Numbered from the stretch's first letter, positions 35,483 to 44,195 are shown. The stretch is 64,000 bases of DNA from Geodermatophilus nigrescens (GCF_900129495.1 NZ_FQVX01000002.1:62001-126000), one strand, 5' to 3'. Numbers and translations are program-made. Notes: generated by a model not told the origin, from the sequence alone.

Positions 35483-36472
35483 TCACAGGTCGAGGACGAG
35501 GCGCTCGTCGCGGGAGCGGGACACGCAGACGTACATGCAGTCGTTCGCGGCGCGCTCGTCGTCGTCGAGCAGCGCGTCGCGGTGGTCGGGCCGCCCGGCC
35601 AGGACCGTCGTCTCGCAGGTGCCGCAGACGCCGCGGCGGCAGGAGGACAGCACCTCCACGCCGACCCGGCCCAGGGCGTCGAGCACGGTGCTGCCGGGGT
35701 CGACGACGACCGTCGTCCCGGTGCGGGCGAGCTCGACCTCGAACGGCGCGGTGCGCGCCGGGGCGCCGCCGTCCACCGCCACGAACCGCTCGGTGCGCAG
35801 CGTGTACGGCGGCCAGTCCGCGCAGGCCCGCTCCATCGCCGCGAGCAGGGGCGCCGGGCCGCAGGAGTAGACGCGGACACCGGGGCGCGGCCGCCCGAGG
35901 AAGCCGGCGAGGTCCAGCAGCCCGGTCTCGTCCTGCGGCCGGACGAGCACGCGGTCGCCGAACGCGGCCAGCTCGTCGAGGAACGCCATCGAGCGCCGCT
36001 CCCGCCCGCCGTAGAGCAGCCGCCAGTCCGCGCCGAGGGCCTCGGCCTGGCGCACCATCGGCAGCAGCGGGGTGATCCCGATCCCGCCGGCCACGAACAG
36101 GTAGCGCTCCGAGGGGACCAGCGGGAAGTTGTTGCGCGGGCCGCCGACGCCCACGAGGTCGCCCACCGCGAGCTCCCGGTGCACGTACGCCGACCCGCCG
36201 CGGCTGCCCGGCTCCAGCAGCACCCCGACCCGGTAGGTCGCGGGGTCGAAGCGGTCGCCGCACAGCGAGTACTGCCGGGTCAGGCCGCCGGGCAGGACCA
36301 GGTCGACGTGCGCCCCGGGCGTCCAGTCCCGCAGCCGCCCGCCCGAGGGGGACGCCAGGTCGAGGGTCACGACGCCGTCGGCCCGCACCTGCTTGTCGAC
36401 GACGCGCAGCGTGGCGACGTCGGCTGAGGCAGGCGCGGAGGCGAGCGCGGGCGCGGAGACGGAGGCGGTCAC
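35483..36472 (-). CDS. Phthalate dioxygenase reductase-type (VanB-like) oxidoreductase
   Basis: 329-residue single-chain electron transfer protein. An N-terminal flavin domain (RQYSLCGD flavin motif) and an NAD domain (FVAGGIGITPLLPM) are followed by a C-terminal plant-type [2Fe-2S] domain with ligands in SSCRRGVCGTCE and a distant Cys in ANDCMYVCVS. This class normally serves Rieske oxygenases such as VanA, but no Rieske gene is near and the P450 follows directly, so it probably feeds that P450. The GTG start is followed by an Ala/Ser-rich leader and has no clear ribosome site. Confidence 0.87.
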   Translation of the reverse strand: MTASVSAPALASAPASADVATLRVVDKQVRADGVVTLDLASPSGGRLRDWTPGAHVDLVLPGGLTRQYSLCGDRFDPATYRVGVLLEPGSRGGSAYVHRELAVGDLVGVGGPRNNFPLVPSERYLFVAGGIGITPLLPMVRQAEALGADWRLLYGGRERRSMAFLDELAAFGDRVLVRPQDETGLLDLAGFLGRPRPGVRVYSCGPAPLLAAMERACADWPPYTLRTERFVAVDGGAPARTAPFEVELARTGTTVVVDPGSTVLDALGRVGVEVLSSCRRGVCGTCETTVLAGRPDHRDALLDDDERAANDCMYVCVSRSRDERLVLDL

Positions 36473-36519
36473 ACCGGCAGGGTGACGGGCCCGGCTGTGA
36501 CGTGGACAACGCCGTCTCA

Positions 36520-37296
36520 ATGGACGAGAGTCCGGACGTGCCTCGGGTCGCGACGGGTGAGTCGTCGCTGGACCGCGCCGTCCGGGTGCTCGAGGCCTTC
36601 ACGCCGGACCGGCCGGAGCTCGGCGTCACCGAGGTGGCCCGCCGCGCCGGGCTGCACGTGGCGACGGCGTCGCGCATCGTCGCCCGGCTCGCCGACCACG
36701 GCCTGCTCGAGCGCACGCCCGACCGGCGGGTGCGCATCGGCGTGCGAATGTGGGAGCTGGCGGCCCGCGCCTCGCCGACCCGTTCCCTGCGCGACGCCGC
36801 GATGCCCTACCTGGAGGACCTGCACGCGGTCGTCGGGCACCACGCGCAGCTGGCCGTCCGGGACGGGGACGACGTGCTGTTCGTCGAGCGGCTCTCGGCC
36901 CGGGACGCGGTGGTCAACTTCTCCCGCATCGCCGGGCGGCTGCCGGTGCACGTCTCGTCGTCGGGGGTGGTGCTGCTCGCGCACGCCCCGGCCGAGGTGC
37001 AGGAGCGCGTGCTGGCGCGGCCGCTCGAGCGGCTCACCGCCGCCACGGTGAGCTCCCCGGCGCAGTTGCGCGCGCTGCTGGCGCAGGTGCGCCGGCAGGG
37101 GTGGGCGCTGCTCCCGGGCTTCGTGCACGCCGACGCCACCGGGGTCGCCGTCCCGGTGCGCGACGGGCTCGGGGAGGTGGTGGCGGCGCTGTCGGTCATC
37201 GTCCCGAACGACGACCGGGCGGCGTCCGCCGTGCCGGTGCTGCTCGCCGCCGCGCGCGGCATCGGCCGGTCCCTGCCGGTGGTCGCCCGGCCCTGA
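36520..37296 (+). CDS. IclR-family transcriptional regulator
   Basis: 258 residues: winged-helix DNA-binding domain (about 15-80; LGVTEVARRAGLHVATASRIVARLADHGLLER) and IclR effector domain (about 95-255). The ATG is chosen; a GTG 18 bases upstream is in frame. It is divergent from the reductase-P450 pair with only 47 bases between, so it most likely controls them. IclR proteins often sense aromatic acids. A palindromic repeat follows its stop. Confidence 0.9.
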   Translation: MDESPDVPRVATGESSLDRAVRVLEAFTPDRPELGVTEVARRAGLHVATASRIVARLADHGLLERTPDRRVRIGVRMWELAARASPTRSLRDAAMPYLEDLHAVVGHHAQLAVRDGDDVLFVERLSARDAVVNFSRIAGRLPVHVSSSGVVLLAHAPAEVQERVLARPLERLTAATVSSPAQLRALLAQVRRQGWALLPGFVHADATGVAVPVRDGLGEVVAALSVIVPNDDRAASAVPVLLAAARGIGRSLPVVARP

Positions 37297-37318
37297 CCCG
37301 CCGGGCCGCGTCTCGCAC

Positions 37319-37375
37319 CCGGTGTCGACCTGCGGTCGTCTCCGGCACCGGGAGGCGACCACAGGTCGACACCCG
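37319..37375. repeat. Dispersed palindromic element, copy 2 (bidirectional terminator-like)
   Basis: Arms GGTGTCGACCTG / CAGGTCGACACC enclose inner arms GGTCG / CGACC and CTCCGG / CCGGGAG. Related base by base to the element at 3782-3840 and, like it, located between convergent genes (IclR and CGNR). Confidence 0.65.
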
Positions 37376-37398
37376 GCGAAGAGGAGTCCCCGCTGCGG

Positions 37399-37938
37399 TC
37401 AGCCGGTCGCGCGGCGGGCGCGGTAGGCGGCCGCGTGCGACCGGTTCGCGCAGGCGGTGCCGCAGAAGCGCCGGCCGGCGTTCTTGGTGAGGTCGACCAG
37501 CACGTCGTCGCAGCCGGTGGCCGCGCAGCGGCGCAGCCGGTCGAGGGCGCCCGAGCGGACGACGTCGGCGACCGCCAGCGCCGCCTCCACGCCCATCCGG
37601 TCGGCCACGGAGGCGGTCGGCTCGGTCGCGTGCAGGTGGTAGGGCCACCCGTCGTGGCGGACCAGCTGCGGCAGCGCCTGCCCCTCGCGCAGCAGCCGGT
37701 TGACCACCTCGACGACCTCGTCCTCCCCGGCGGTCCAGGCGCCGGCGAGGACGGCGCGCAGCCGGTGCACGGCGGCGAGCTCCGCGTCGTCGCCGACGCG
37801 GCTGCCGGTGAACTGCCACTCGTCGAGGAACGCGGCCAGCGCCGGCGGGTCGGGCAGGCGCTCGGTGCCGTCCGCGGAGGTGTTCACCAGCGCGGCGGCG
37901 GCGGCGAGCGCCACCTCCGTGTCATGAGCGAAGAGCAT
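37399..37938 (-). CDS. CGNR zinc-finger protein (stress-induced transcription factor type)
   Basis: 179 residues. An all-helical ABATE-type N-terminal domain (about 1-125) is followed by the CGNR zinc finger, with cysteines in RRCAATGCDDV and FCGTACANRSHAAAYRARR. Such proteins are small-molecule-responsive regulators in actinobacteria. It is divergent from an EamA exporter and a long inverted repeat sits between them, so it probably controls itself and that exporter. Confidence 0.9.
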   Translation of the reverse strand: MLFAHDTEVALAAAAALVNTSADGTERLPDPPALAAFLDEWQFTGSRVGDDAELAAVHRLRAVLAGAWTAGEDEVVEVVNRLLREGQALPQLVRHDGWPYHLHATEPTASVADRMGVEAALAVADVVRSGALDRLRRCAATGCDDVLVDLTKNAGRRFCGTACANRSHAAAYRARRATG

Positions 37939-37966
37939 GTCGGTCCTGACTACGCTACGGTCTCGG

Positions 37967-37998
37967 CGTCAGGAGTGTACGGACGATCGCTCCTGACG
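37967..37998. promoter_or_regulatory. Inverted repeat in the CGNR/EamA divergent promoter
   Basis: Perfect 9-base arms CGTCAGGAG and CTCCTGACG are 14 bases apart, and a further TCCTGAC half-site is at 37944-37950. Candidate operator for the CGNR protein; the right arm lies just before the EamA ribosome site. Confidence 0.5.
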
Positions 37999-38011
37999 GG
38001 AGGAGGTCGTC

Positions 38012-38980
38012 GTGCCCGGACGCCGGACGGGAGCGGTCGGACTGCTGCTGGCGCTGCTCTCGGCGGCCGCCTTCGGCACGAGCGGGGTGTTCGCCACCGC
38101 CCTGATGGACGCCGGATGGAGCGCCGGGGCGGCGGTCACCGCCCGCCTCGGCATCGCCGCGCTCGTCATGACCGTGCCCGCCGTCGTCGCGCTGCGCGGC
38201 CGCTGGCACCTGTTGCGGGCCGACGTCCTCGGCGTCCTGCGCTACGGCGCGCTGGCCGTCGCGCTGCCGCAGCTGGCCTACTTCCTCGCCGTCGGCCGGC
38301 TGTCGGTGGGGGTGGCCCTGCTGCTCGAGTACTCGGCCGTCGTGGTCGTGGTGCTGTGGACGTGGGCCCTGCACGGCCAGCGGCCCTCCGCGCTGACCGG
38401 CGCCGGCGTGGTTGTCGCGCTGGCCGGCCTGGTGCTCGTGCTCGACGTCGTCTCCGGAGCCCGCCTCGACCCGCTCGGCGTCCTGTGGGGGCTCGTCGCC
38501 GCGTGCGGGCTGGCCGCGTACTTCCTGCTCTCCGCCCGCACCGAGGGCGCGCTCCCGCCGCTGGTCAGCGCGTGGGCCGGCCTGGCCGTCGGGGCACTGG
38601 TGGTCGGGGCAGCCGCGCTGGTCGGCGTCGTGCCGTGGCGGACGTCGGCCGCCGGGGTGGAGCTCGCCGGGTGGTCCACCAGCTGGCTCGTGCCGGTCCT
38701 CGGCCTGTCGCTCGTGGCGGCGGCCCTCGCCTACGTCACCGGCATCGCCGCCGTCCGCCGGCTCGGGTCGCGGGTGGCGTCCTTCGTCGGCCTGAGCGAG
38801 GTGCTGTTCGCCGTCGCGGCCGCCTGGCTGGCCCTGGGGCAGCAGCCGGGGGCGGTGCAGCTCGTCGGCGGCGTCGTCGTGCTGGCCGGGATCGTGCTCG
38901 TGCGGGTGGGGGAGCGGCCGCCCGCGGCGCCGGCCCCGTCCCCGGACCCGGTCCCGGCGGCCCCGCGGGCGCGGGGGTGA
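38012..38980 (+). CDS. EamA-family (DMT superfamily) transporter
   Basis: 322-residue membrane protein with ten hydrophobic segments in two EamA halves (about 8-140 and 155-290), then a Pro/Ala-rich cytoplasmic tail. GTG start with AGGAGG upstream. Members are mostly exporters of amino acids, metabolites or drugs. Regulated probably by the divergent CGNR protein. Confidence 0.87.
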   Translation: MPGRRTGAVGLLLALLSAAAFGTSGVFATALMDAGWSAGAAVTARLGIAALVMTVPAVVALRGRWHLLRADVLGVLRYGALAVALPQLAYFLAVGRLSVGVALLLEYSAVVVVVLWTWALHGQRPSALTGAGVVVALAGLVLVLDVVSGARLDPLGVLWGLVAACGLAAYFLLSARTEGALPPLVSAWAGLAVGALVVGAAALVGVVPWRTSAAGVELAGWSTSWLVPVLGLSLVAAALAYVTGIAAVRRLGSRVASFVGLSEVLFAVAAAWLALGQQPGAVQLVGGVVVLAGIVLVRVGERPPAAPAPSPDPVPAAPRARG

Positions 38981-38989
38981 GCGCACCGC

Positions 38990-39850
38990 TCAGCCCGGGA
39001 CGGCGCGCTGCTCCGGCGCCGCCTGCGCGCCCAGGACCGCCAGCAGCTGCAGGCGCTCGGCGGTCTCGCTGCCGGGGACGGCGGTGTAGACGAGCAGCCG
39101 GTGCGACTGGTCGGGGTCGACCAGCGACTGGCAGGAGAGCTCCAGCGGGCCGACGACGGGGTGCACGAAGCGCTTGACGTCGCGCGGGCGGAGGCCGACC
39201 TCGTGCGCGTCCCACAGCCGCCGCAGCTCCTCGCTCTCGGCGAGGGTCAGCTCGGCGAGCCGCGCCGCGCGTGAGCGGGGGCCGCGCAGGGTGACCAGCT
39301 CGCGCAGGCCCGAGGCGTAGAGCCGGGAGAGGAACGCGTGCTCCTCCGGGGCGTAGAGCGCACGGGTGGCCGGGTCGGTGAACCAGCGGTAGCCGAGGCT
39401 GCGCGCCGGCCCCGTGCGCTCGGTGGCGTCGCCGGTGAGCGCGACGCCGAGCGGCGTCTGCCGCAGCGTCTCGCCCAGCTCGGTGACGATCTCCGCCGGG
39501 GTGTCGCCGAGGCGGTCGAGGATGCGCAGCAGGCCGGGGCTCACGTGCTCGCCCTCCGTGCCGCGGGCGGGTGGCCGGTGCCCGGCCAGCCGGAACAGGT
39601 GGTCGCGCTCGTCGAGGGACAGGTGCAGGCCCTGCGCGATGGCGGCGACCATCTGCTCCGACGGGTGCGGCCCGCGCTCCTGCTCAAGCCGCGTGTAGTA
39701 GTCGGTCGACATGTGGCAGAGGACGGCGAGCTCCTCCCGCCGCAGCCCGCTCGTGCGCCGGCGCGGCCCGCGGGGGAGGCCGACGTCCTCCGGCTGCAGC
39801 GCCTCCCGCCGTCGTCGCAGGAAGTCCGCCAGCCCGGCCCGGTCGATCAC
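38990..39850 (-). CDS. XRE-family regulator with MmyB-like ligand-binding domain
   Basis: 286 residues: helix-turn-helix (about 5-75; RTSGLRREELAVLCHMSTDYYTRLEQERGPHPSEQMVAAIAQGLHL) and a C-terminal PAS-like MmyB domain with the GYRWFTDPATRALY and HPVVGPLELSCQSL blocks. In characterised relatives this domain binds fatty acids. GTG start with GGAGG 4 bases upstream; the frame to 39889 adds only a Pro/Gly leader. No obvious partner gene; it ends against the EamA gene. Confidence 0.88.
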   Translation of the reverse strand: MIDRAGLADFLRRRREALQPEDVGLPRGPRRRTSGLRREELAVLCHMSTDYYTRLEQERGPHPSEQMVAAIAQGLHLSLDERDHLFRLAGHRPPARGTEGEHVSPGLLRILDRLGDTPAEIVTELGETLRQTPLGVALTGDATERTGPARSLGYRWFTDPATRALYAPEEHAFLSRLYASGLRELVTLRGPRSRAARLAELTLAESEELRRLWDAHEVGLRPRDVKRFVHPVVGPLELSCQSLVDPDQSHRLLVYTAVPGSETAERLQLLAVLGAQAAPEQRAVPG

Positions 39851-40085
39851 GTCGCCTCCACTCGCGGGTCCCGGCGCGGGTCGCGGCACGGGTCCCGCCG
39901 TCGTTCCTACCGGTGCCGGCGGCGCTCATCCACGGACCGCCGGTCCCTCCCTCGTGACCGGATCGCGGACGGACGTGTACCGGATGCCCCTCCGCGGGAT
40001 GATGTCCCCGGAGCCGCGGTGCTGTAGGACAACGGATCGGTCCCCGCACCCGGGACAGGGACACGACGCAGGAGGAGGCCCGGCC

Positions 40086-41342
40086 GTGCCGAGCGACCGC
40101 TACACCGGCCTCGCCGCGGTGCTGGCCGCCATCCGGAACTCCGAGGACAGCACCCAGCCGCAGATCGTCGAGCGGGTGGGGCTGGGCCGCAGCGTCGTCG
40201 CCCAGCGGGTGGCCGAGCTGGAGGCCGCCGGGCTGGTCGTGTCCGACGGCTTCGGGCCCTCGACCGGAGGGCGCGCGCCGCGCCGGCTGCGCCTGCACGC
40301 CGAGGCCGGCCACGTCCTCGGCGCCGACATCGCCACCAACGAGCTCGTCGTGGGCATCGCCGACCTCGGCGGCAGGCTCCTGGCCACCCGGCACCGTGAG
40401 GTCGAGGTCGTCGCCGGTCCCGAGGCCGTCCTCGGGCACCTCGAGCGGCTGGCCGCCGAGCTCGTCGAGGAGGCCGGCGCCGCCGACAGCCTGTGGTCCT
40501 TCGGCGTGGGGATGCCCGGCCCGGTGGCCTGGGACAGCGGCGCGCCGGCGGCCATGCCGACCCTGCCGGACTGGAGCCGGCACCCCACCCGGGCGCAGCT
40601 GGCCGAACGGTTCGGCGTCCCGGTCTGGATCGACAACAGGACCAACCTCTCCGCTCTGGGTGAGCGGCGGGTCAACCCCGTCGCCGCGGCGTCCCGGCAC
40701 ATGGTCTACCTGGGTGGCGGCTACGGGATCGGTGCGGCGGTGGTGGTGGACGGCCGCATCCACCGTGGGGCCCACGGCCTGGCCGGCGCCATCGACCACG
40801 TGCCGGTGCCGGGCGTCGGCGACGTCGTCTGCCACTGCGGCCGCACCGGCTGCCTCGAGGCGGTCGCCGGCCGCGCCGCCCTCGTGCGCGACGGCCGGCT
40901 GCTGGCCGAGACGCGGCAGAGCCCGGCGCTCGCCGAGGTCCTCGAGCGCACGGGCCGCATCCGCCCGGTCGACGTCACCGAGGCGGCCGGCCGGGGGGAC
41001 ACCGCCGCCCGCGCCCTCCTGCACCGCAGCGCCACGCTGATCGGGCGGAGCCTCTCCACGCTGGTCAACGTCTTCGACCCCGACCTGGTGGTGGTCGGCG
41101 GCGGCATCGCCCGTGCCCGGGCGCACGTGCTGGCCGCCATCCGGGAGGAGATCTACCGGTCGGCCCTGCCGGCGGCCACCCGCGACCTGCGGATCGAGCC
41201 GTCGGCCTTCGACCAGGAGATCGCCGGCATCACCGGCGCGGTCGAGTTCGCCCTCGGGGAGCTGTTCAGCCCCGAGCACCTGCCCGCCGTCCTCGACGCC
41301 CGCGACCGCGTCCGGTCGCTGGACGAGGACATGCCGGCCTGA
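40086..41342 (+). CDS. ROK-family transcriptional regulator, copy 1
   Basis: 418 residues: N-terminal winged helix (about 10-70; STQPQIVERVGLGRSVVAQRVAELEAAGLVV) fused to a sugar-kinase-like ROK domain. The ROK zinc motif CHCGRTGCLE is present. Kinase features are degraded: the ATP-site motif reads GADIATNELVVGIADL and the catalytic-base segment WIDNRTN has Arg where Asp is expected, so it should be a sensor and not a kinase. GTG start with AGGAGGAGG 7 bases upstream. The gene is followed within 65 bases by a paralogue. Confidence 0.9.
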   Translation: MPSDRYTGLAAVLAAIRNSEDSTQPQIVERVGLGRSVVAQRVAELEAAGLVVSDGFGPSTGGRAPRRLRLHAEAGHVLGADIATNELVVGIADLGGRLLATRHREVEVVAGPEAVLGHLERLAAELVEEAGAADSLWSFGVGMPGPVAWDSGAPAAMPTLPDWSRHPTRAQLAERFGVPVWIDNRTNLSALGERRVNPVAAASRHMVYLGGGYGIGAAVVVDGRIHRGAHGLAGAIDHVPVPGVGDVVCHCGRTGCLEAVAGRAALVRDGRLLAETRQSPALAEVLERTGRIRPVDVTEAAGRGDTAARALLHRSATLIGRSLSTLVNVFDPDLVVVGGGIARARAHVLAAIREEIYRSALPAATRDLRIEPSAFDQEIAGITGAVEFALGELFSPEHLPAVLDARDRVRSLDEDMPA

Positions 41343-41363
41343 CTTCCGTCACGGAGTCGGCTC

Positions 41364-41399
41364 ACTTCCTCCGCGGAGAGGCATAAGTCCGGCTAGGCT
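41364..41399 (+). promoter_or_regulatory. ROK2 promoter with 10-5-10 operator, copy 1
   Basis: ACTTCCTCCG (41364-41373), 5 bases, AGGCATAAGT (41379-41388) precedes a TAGGCT -10 (41394-41399). The GTG of ROK copy 2 is 6 bases after the -10, so the mRNA is probably leaderless. The same left arm and spacing occur at 42759 and 46146. The position over the -35 fits repression. Confidence 0.6.
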
Positions 41400-41405
41400 G
41401 CGCGG

Positions 41406-42674
41406 GTGAGCACGGGCACCCCCGACGGGCTGGTCGCCGTCCTCGACGCCATCCGGAACGCCGACGGGGTCACCCAGCCGCAGCTGGTGCAGCGCCTCGA
41501 CCTGGGCCGCACGGTCGTCGCCCAGCGGGTCGCCCAGCTGGAGGCGGCCGGCCTCGTGGTCCAGGACGGACGCGCGCCGTCCAGCGGCGGACGCGCCCCG
41601 CGGAGGCTGCGGTTGCGGGCCGGGGCCGGCTTGGTCGCCGGCGCGGACGTCGGGGCCACGGGGATGGCCGTCGGTGTGGCCGACCTGTCGGGGCGGGTGC
41701 TCGCGACGGTGCACGAGCCCGTCGACGTGGCCGACGGGCCCGACCCGGTCCTCGGTCGCGTGGAGGAGCTCGTCGCGCGCCTGGTCGAGGGCCTGCCGGG
41801 CGCGCCGCCGCTCTGGGGGGTCGGCGTCGGGGTCCCGGGCCCGGTCGAGTTCGCCACCTCGCGCCCCGTCGCGCCGCCGATCATGCCCGGCTGGGACGGC
41901 TATCCGATCCGGGAGCGGCTGTCGGGCCGCTTCGCCGTCCCCGTCTGGGTGGACAACGACGTCAACGTCTTGGCCCTCGGGGAGCTGCGCACCAACCCGG
42001 CCGCGGCCGCGGCGGGCGACCTGCTCTACCTCAAGATCGGCACGGGCATCGGCGCGGGCCTCGTCTCCGGGGGGCGGGTGCACCGCGGGGTCAACGGCTG
42101 CGCCGGGGACATCGGGCACGTGGCGGTGACCGAGGCCGACTCGGTCATCTGCCGGTGCGGGAACGTCGGCTGTCTGGAGGCCGTCGCCGGCGGCGCAGCT
42201 CTGGCCCGGGACGGACGCCGGCTGGCCGAGAGCGGCGGCAGCGCGGTGATGGCCGAGATCCTGGCCCACCGCGGCGGGCTCACCGCGGCGGACGTGACAG
42301 CCGCCGCCGAGCGCGGCGACCCCGCCGCCACCGCGATGCTCGCCCGTGCCGGCCGGCTCGTCGGTGGCACGCTGGCCACCCTCGTGAGCTTCTACAACCC
42401 GGGACTGGTCGTCCTCGGCGGCGGCGTCGTGCACGCCGGCGACCACGTCCTCGCCGCCATCCGCGAGTCGGTCTACCGGCGGTCGCTCCCGCTGGCCACC
42501 CGCACGCTGCGCATCGAGCCGTCGCTGCTCGGTGAGGCAGCCGGCCTGGCGGGCGCCGTGCACCTTGCGCTCGACGCGCTGTTCGCGCCCGGCCGGCTGT
42601 CCCGGTGGTTGCCGTCGGGCTCCCCGGCCGGACGGCCGGATCTCGCGCCCGACGCCGAGCCCGCGCTCGTCTGA
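41406..42674 (+). CDS. ROK-family transcriptional regulator, copy 2
   Basis: 422 residues and similar along its whole length to copy 1, with the winged helix (about 8-68) and zinc motif CRCGNVGCLE. It keeps WVDNDVN and AGDIGHVAV, so the sugar-binding pocket looks better preserved than in copy 1, but it still has a DNA-binding N-terminus and a weak phosphate loop. It likely represses the sugar importer operon and itself through the 10-5-10 operators at 41364, 42759 and 46146, and releases them on binding a sugar. The operator assignment is inference from position. Confidence 0.9.
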   Translation: MSTGTPDGLVAVLDAIRNADGVTQPQLVQRLDLGRTVVAQRVAQLEAAGLVVQDGRAPSSGGRAPRRLRLRAGAGLVAGADVGATGMAVGVADLSGRVLATVHEPVDVADGPDPVLGRVEELVARLVEGLPGAPPLWGVGVGVPGPVEFATSRPVAPPIMPGWDGYPIRERLSGRFAVPVWVDNDVNVLALGELRTNPAAAAAGDLLYLKIGTGIGAGLVSGGRVHRGVNGCAGDIGHVAVTEADSVICRCGNVGCLEAVAGGAALARDGRRLAESGGSAVMAEILAHRGGLTAADVTAAAERGDPAATAMLARAGRLVGGTLATLVSFYNPGLVVLGGGVVHAGDHVLAAIRESVYRRSLPLATRTLRIEPSLLGEAAGLAGAVHLALDALFAPGRLSRWLPSGSPAGRPDLAPDAEPALV

Positions 42675-42755
42675 CGCCGGGCGCGGGCCGCTGCTGTGGC
42701 CTGCGTCATCAGCAGCGCTGATGTCGGGCATCACCACGGTTACGTCCCTGTTGCA

Positions 42756-42783
42756 TTGACTTCCTCCGTCGACTGGCAGAAGT
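42756..42783 (+). promoter_or_regulatory. 10-5-10 operator, copy 2, upstream of the sugar ABC operon
   Basis: ACTTCCTCCG (42759-42768), 5 bases, TGGCAGAAGT (42774-42783). A TTGACT -35-like hexamer (42756-42761) overlaps its left edge. About 108 bases before the binding-protein start. Confidence 0.6.
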
Positions 42784-42890
42784 ATGTGGTTGCCATCACG
42801 CGGACGGGATCCTGAGCGGACCCGACGCGGCGCTCGGAACCACCGTCGCAGTCGTCGTCCGGTCGCCGGACACGTGGAGAGAGGCAACAG

Positions 42891-44195
42891 ATGACCCAGC
42901 ACCGTTCGAGGGGGATCCGCCGCATCGGTGTCCTCGTCGCCGTCCCGGCCCTGAGCGCGCTGACGCTCGCCGCATGCGGCGGTGGCGACGACGGCGGGTC
43001 CGGCGGGTCCGGCGGGTCCGGCGCGGCCGACGGCTTCTCCTTCGCCTTCGAGAACGCCTCGGGCGGTCAGGAGAACCCCTGGCAGCTGCTCGCCGACCAG
43101 TACGCCGAGGAGACCGGCGTCGAGATCGAGACCCAGGGCCTGCCGCCGGACAGCTACGGCCTGTCGATGCGCACGCAGCTGCAGGGCGGCAGCGCCCCCG
43201 ACGTCATGATGTTCTCGCCGGGCGCGGGCAACTCCAACGCGGTCCTGCCCCTGGCCGAGGCCGGCTACATCGAGGCGCTCGGGGAGGAGTCCGCGTCCCT
43301 GGTCCCGGCCGGCAACGAGTCGCTGTTCGAGATCGACGGCGAGGTCTACGCCCAGCCGACGAGCATCATCCCGGTCGGCATGGCGTGGAACTCCGCCGCC
43401 GCCTCCGACGGCGGGGTGGACGTCCCCGCGGACGAGTCGGCGATGCTCGACGCGTGCGGCACCCTCGCGGGCGAGGGCAAGTCCTTCCTCGCGGTCGCGG
43501 GCTCGGCCCCGCCCAACATGGGGTTGATGGCCATGGCCATCTCCGCCACCCGGGTCTACGCCGAGACGCCGGACTGGAACGAGCAGCGCGCGGCCGGTGA
43601 CGTCAGCTTCGCCGACAGCGAGGGCTGGCAGGCCACCCTGCAGACCGTCGTGGACATGAACGAGGCCGGCTGCTTCCAGCAGGGCGCCGCCGGCGGTGGC
43701 TTCGACGCCATCACCCAGGGCCTCACGCAGGGCACGTCGCTGGCGGCCTTCGTGCCGGGCGCGGCGGCCACCGAGCTCGCCAACGCCAGCCCGGGCCTGA
43801 ACCTGCAGGTGCAGCCGTTCCCGCCGGCCGACGGCGGTGACCCCTTCATGCTCGCCAGCCCGAACTACGCGCTGTCCATCAACGCCTCGGCCGAGGACGG
43901 CGCCAAGGAGGCGGCGCGCGAGTTCCTGGCCTGGATGGCCGAGCCGGAGAACGCCGCTCGCTTCGTCGAGCTGCAGGGCGGGGTCGCCATCACCGGACCC
44001 GACGAGAACCTCTCGCCGGTCTACGAGCCGGTCGCCGACCTGCTCGAGTCCGGGGACTACGCGCCGCTGCCGAACCTGACCTGGCCGAACCCCGGCGTCT
44101 ACGACGCGCTGTCGACGGGCGTCCAGGGGCTGCTCGCCGGCCAGGGCGACATCGCGTCGGTGCTCGAGTCGATCGACCAGGCCTGGGACCAGTGA
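42891..44195 (+). CDS. Carbohydrate ABC transporter substrate-binding lipoprotein
   Basis: 434-residue extracellular solute-binding protein of family 1. The signal peptide ends in lipobox LAAC with the lipid-anchored cysteine at about residue 28, followed by a Gly/Ser/Asp linker. The mature part has FENASGGQENPWQLLADQYAEETGVEIETQ and the GGSAPDVMMFSPG region typical of sugar binders. Followed by two permeases. The ATPase lies further downstream at 48220. The ligand is unknown; an oligosaccharide or aryl glycoside is suggested by the gene neighbourhood. Confidence 0.92.
   Translation: MTQHRSRGIRRIGVLVAVPALSALTLAACGGGDDGGSGGSGGSGAADGFSFAFENASGGQENPWQLLADQYAEETGVEIETQGLPPDSYGLSMRTQLQGGSAPDVMMFSPGAGNSNAVLPLAEAGYIEALGEESASLVPAGNESLFEIDGEVYAQPTSIIPVGMAWNSAAASDGGVDVPADESAMLDACGTLAGEGKSFLAVAGSAPPNMGLMAMAISATRVYAETPDWNEQRAAGDVSFADSEGWQATLQTVVDMNEAGCFQQGAAGGGFDAITQGLTQGTSLAAFVPGAAATELANASPGLNLQVQPFPPADGGDPFMLASPNYALSINASAEDGAKEAAREFLAWMAEPENAARFVELQGGVAITGPDENLSPVYEPVADLLESGDYAPLPNLTWPNPGVYDALSTGVQGLLAGQGDIASVLESIDQAWDQ

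Noticed and set aside
41341-41358. GACTTCCGTCACGGAGTC as a fourth ROK operator
   Set aside because: Its arms and spacing differ from the 10-5-10 pattern; it may be a small hairpin at the end of ROK copy 1.
40086-42674. ROK proteins as sugar kinases
   Set aside because: Both have an N-terminal winged helix and degraded ATP-site motifs, so they are regulators.
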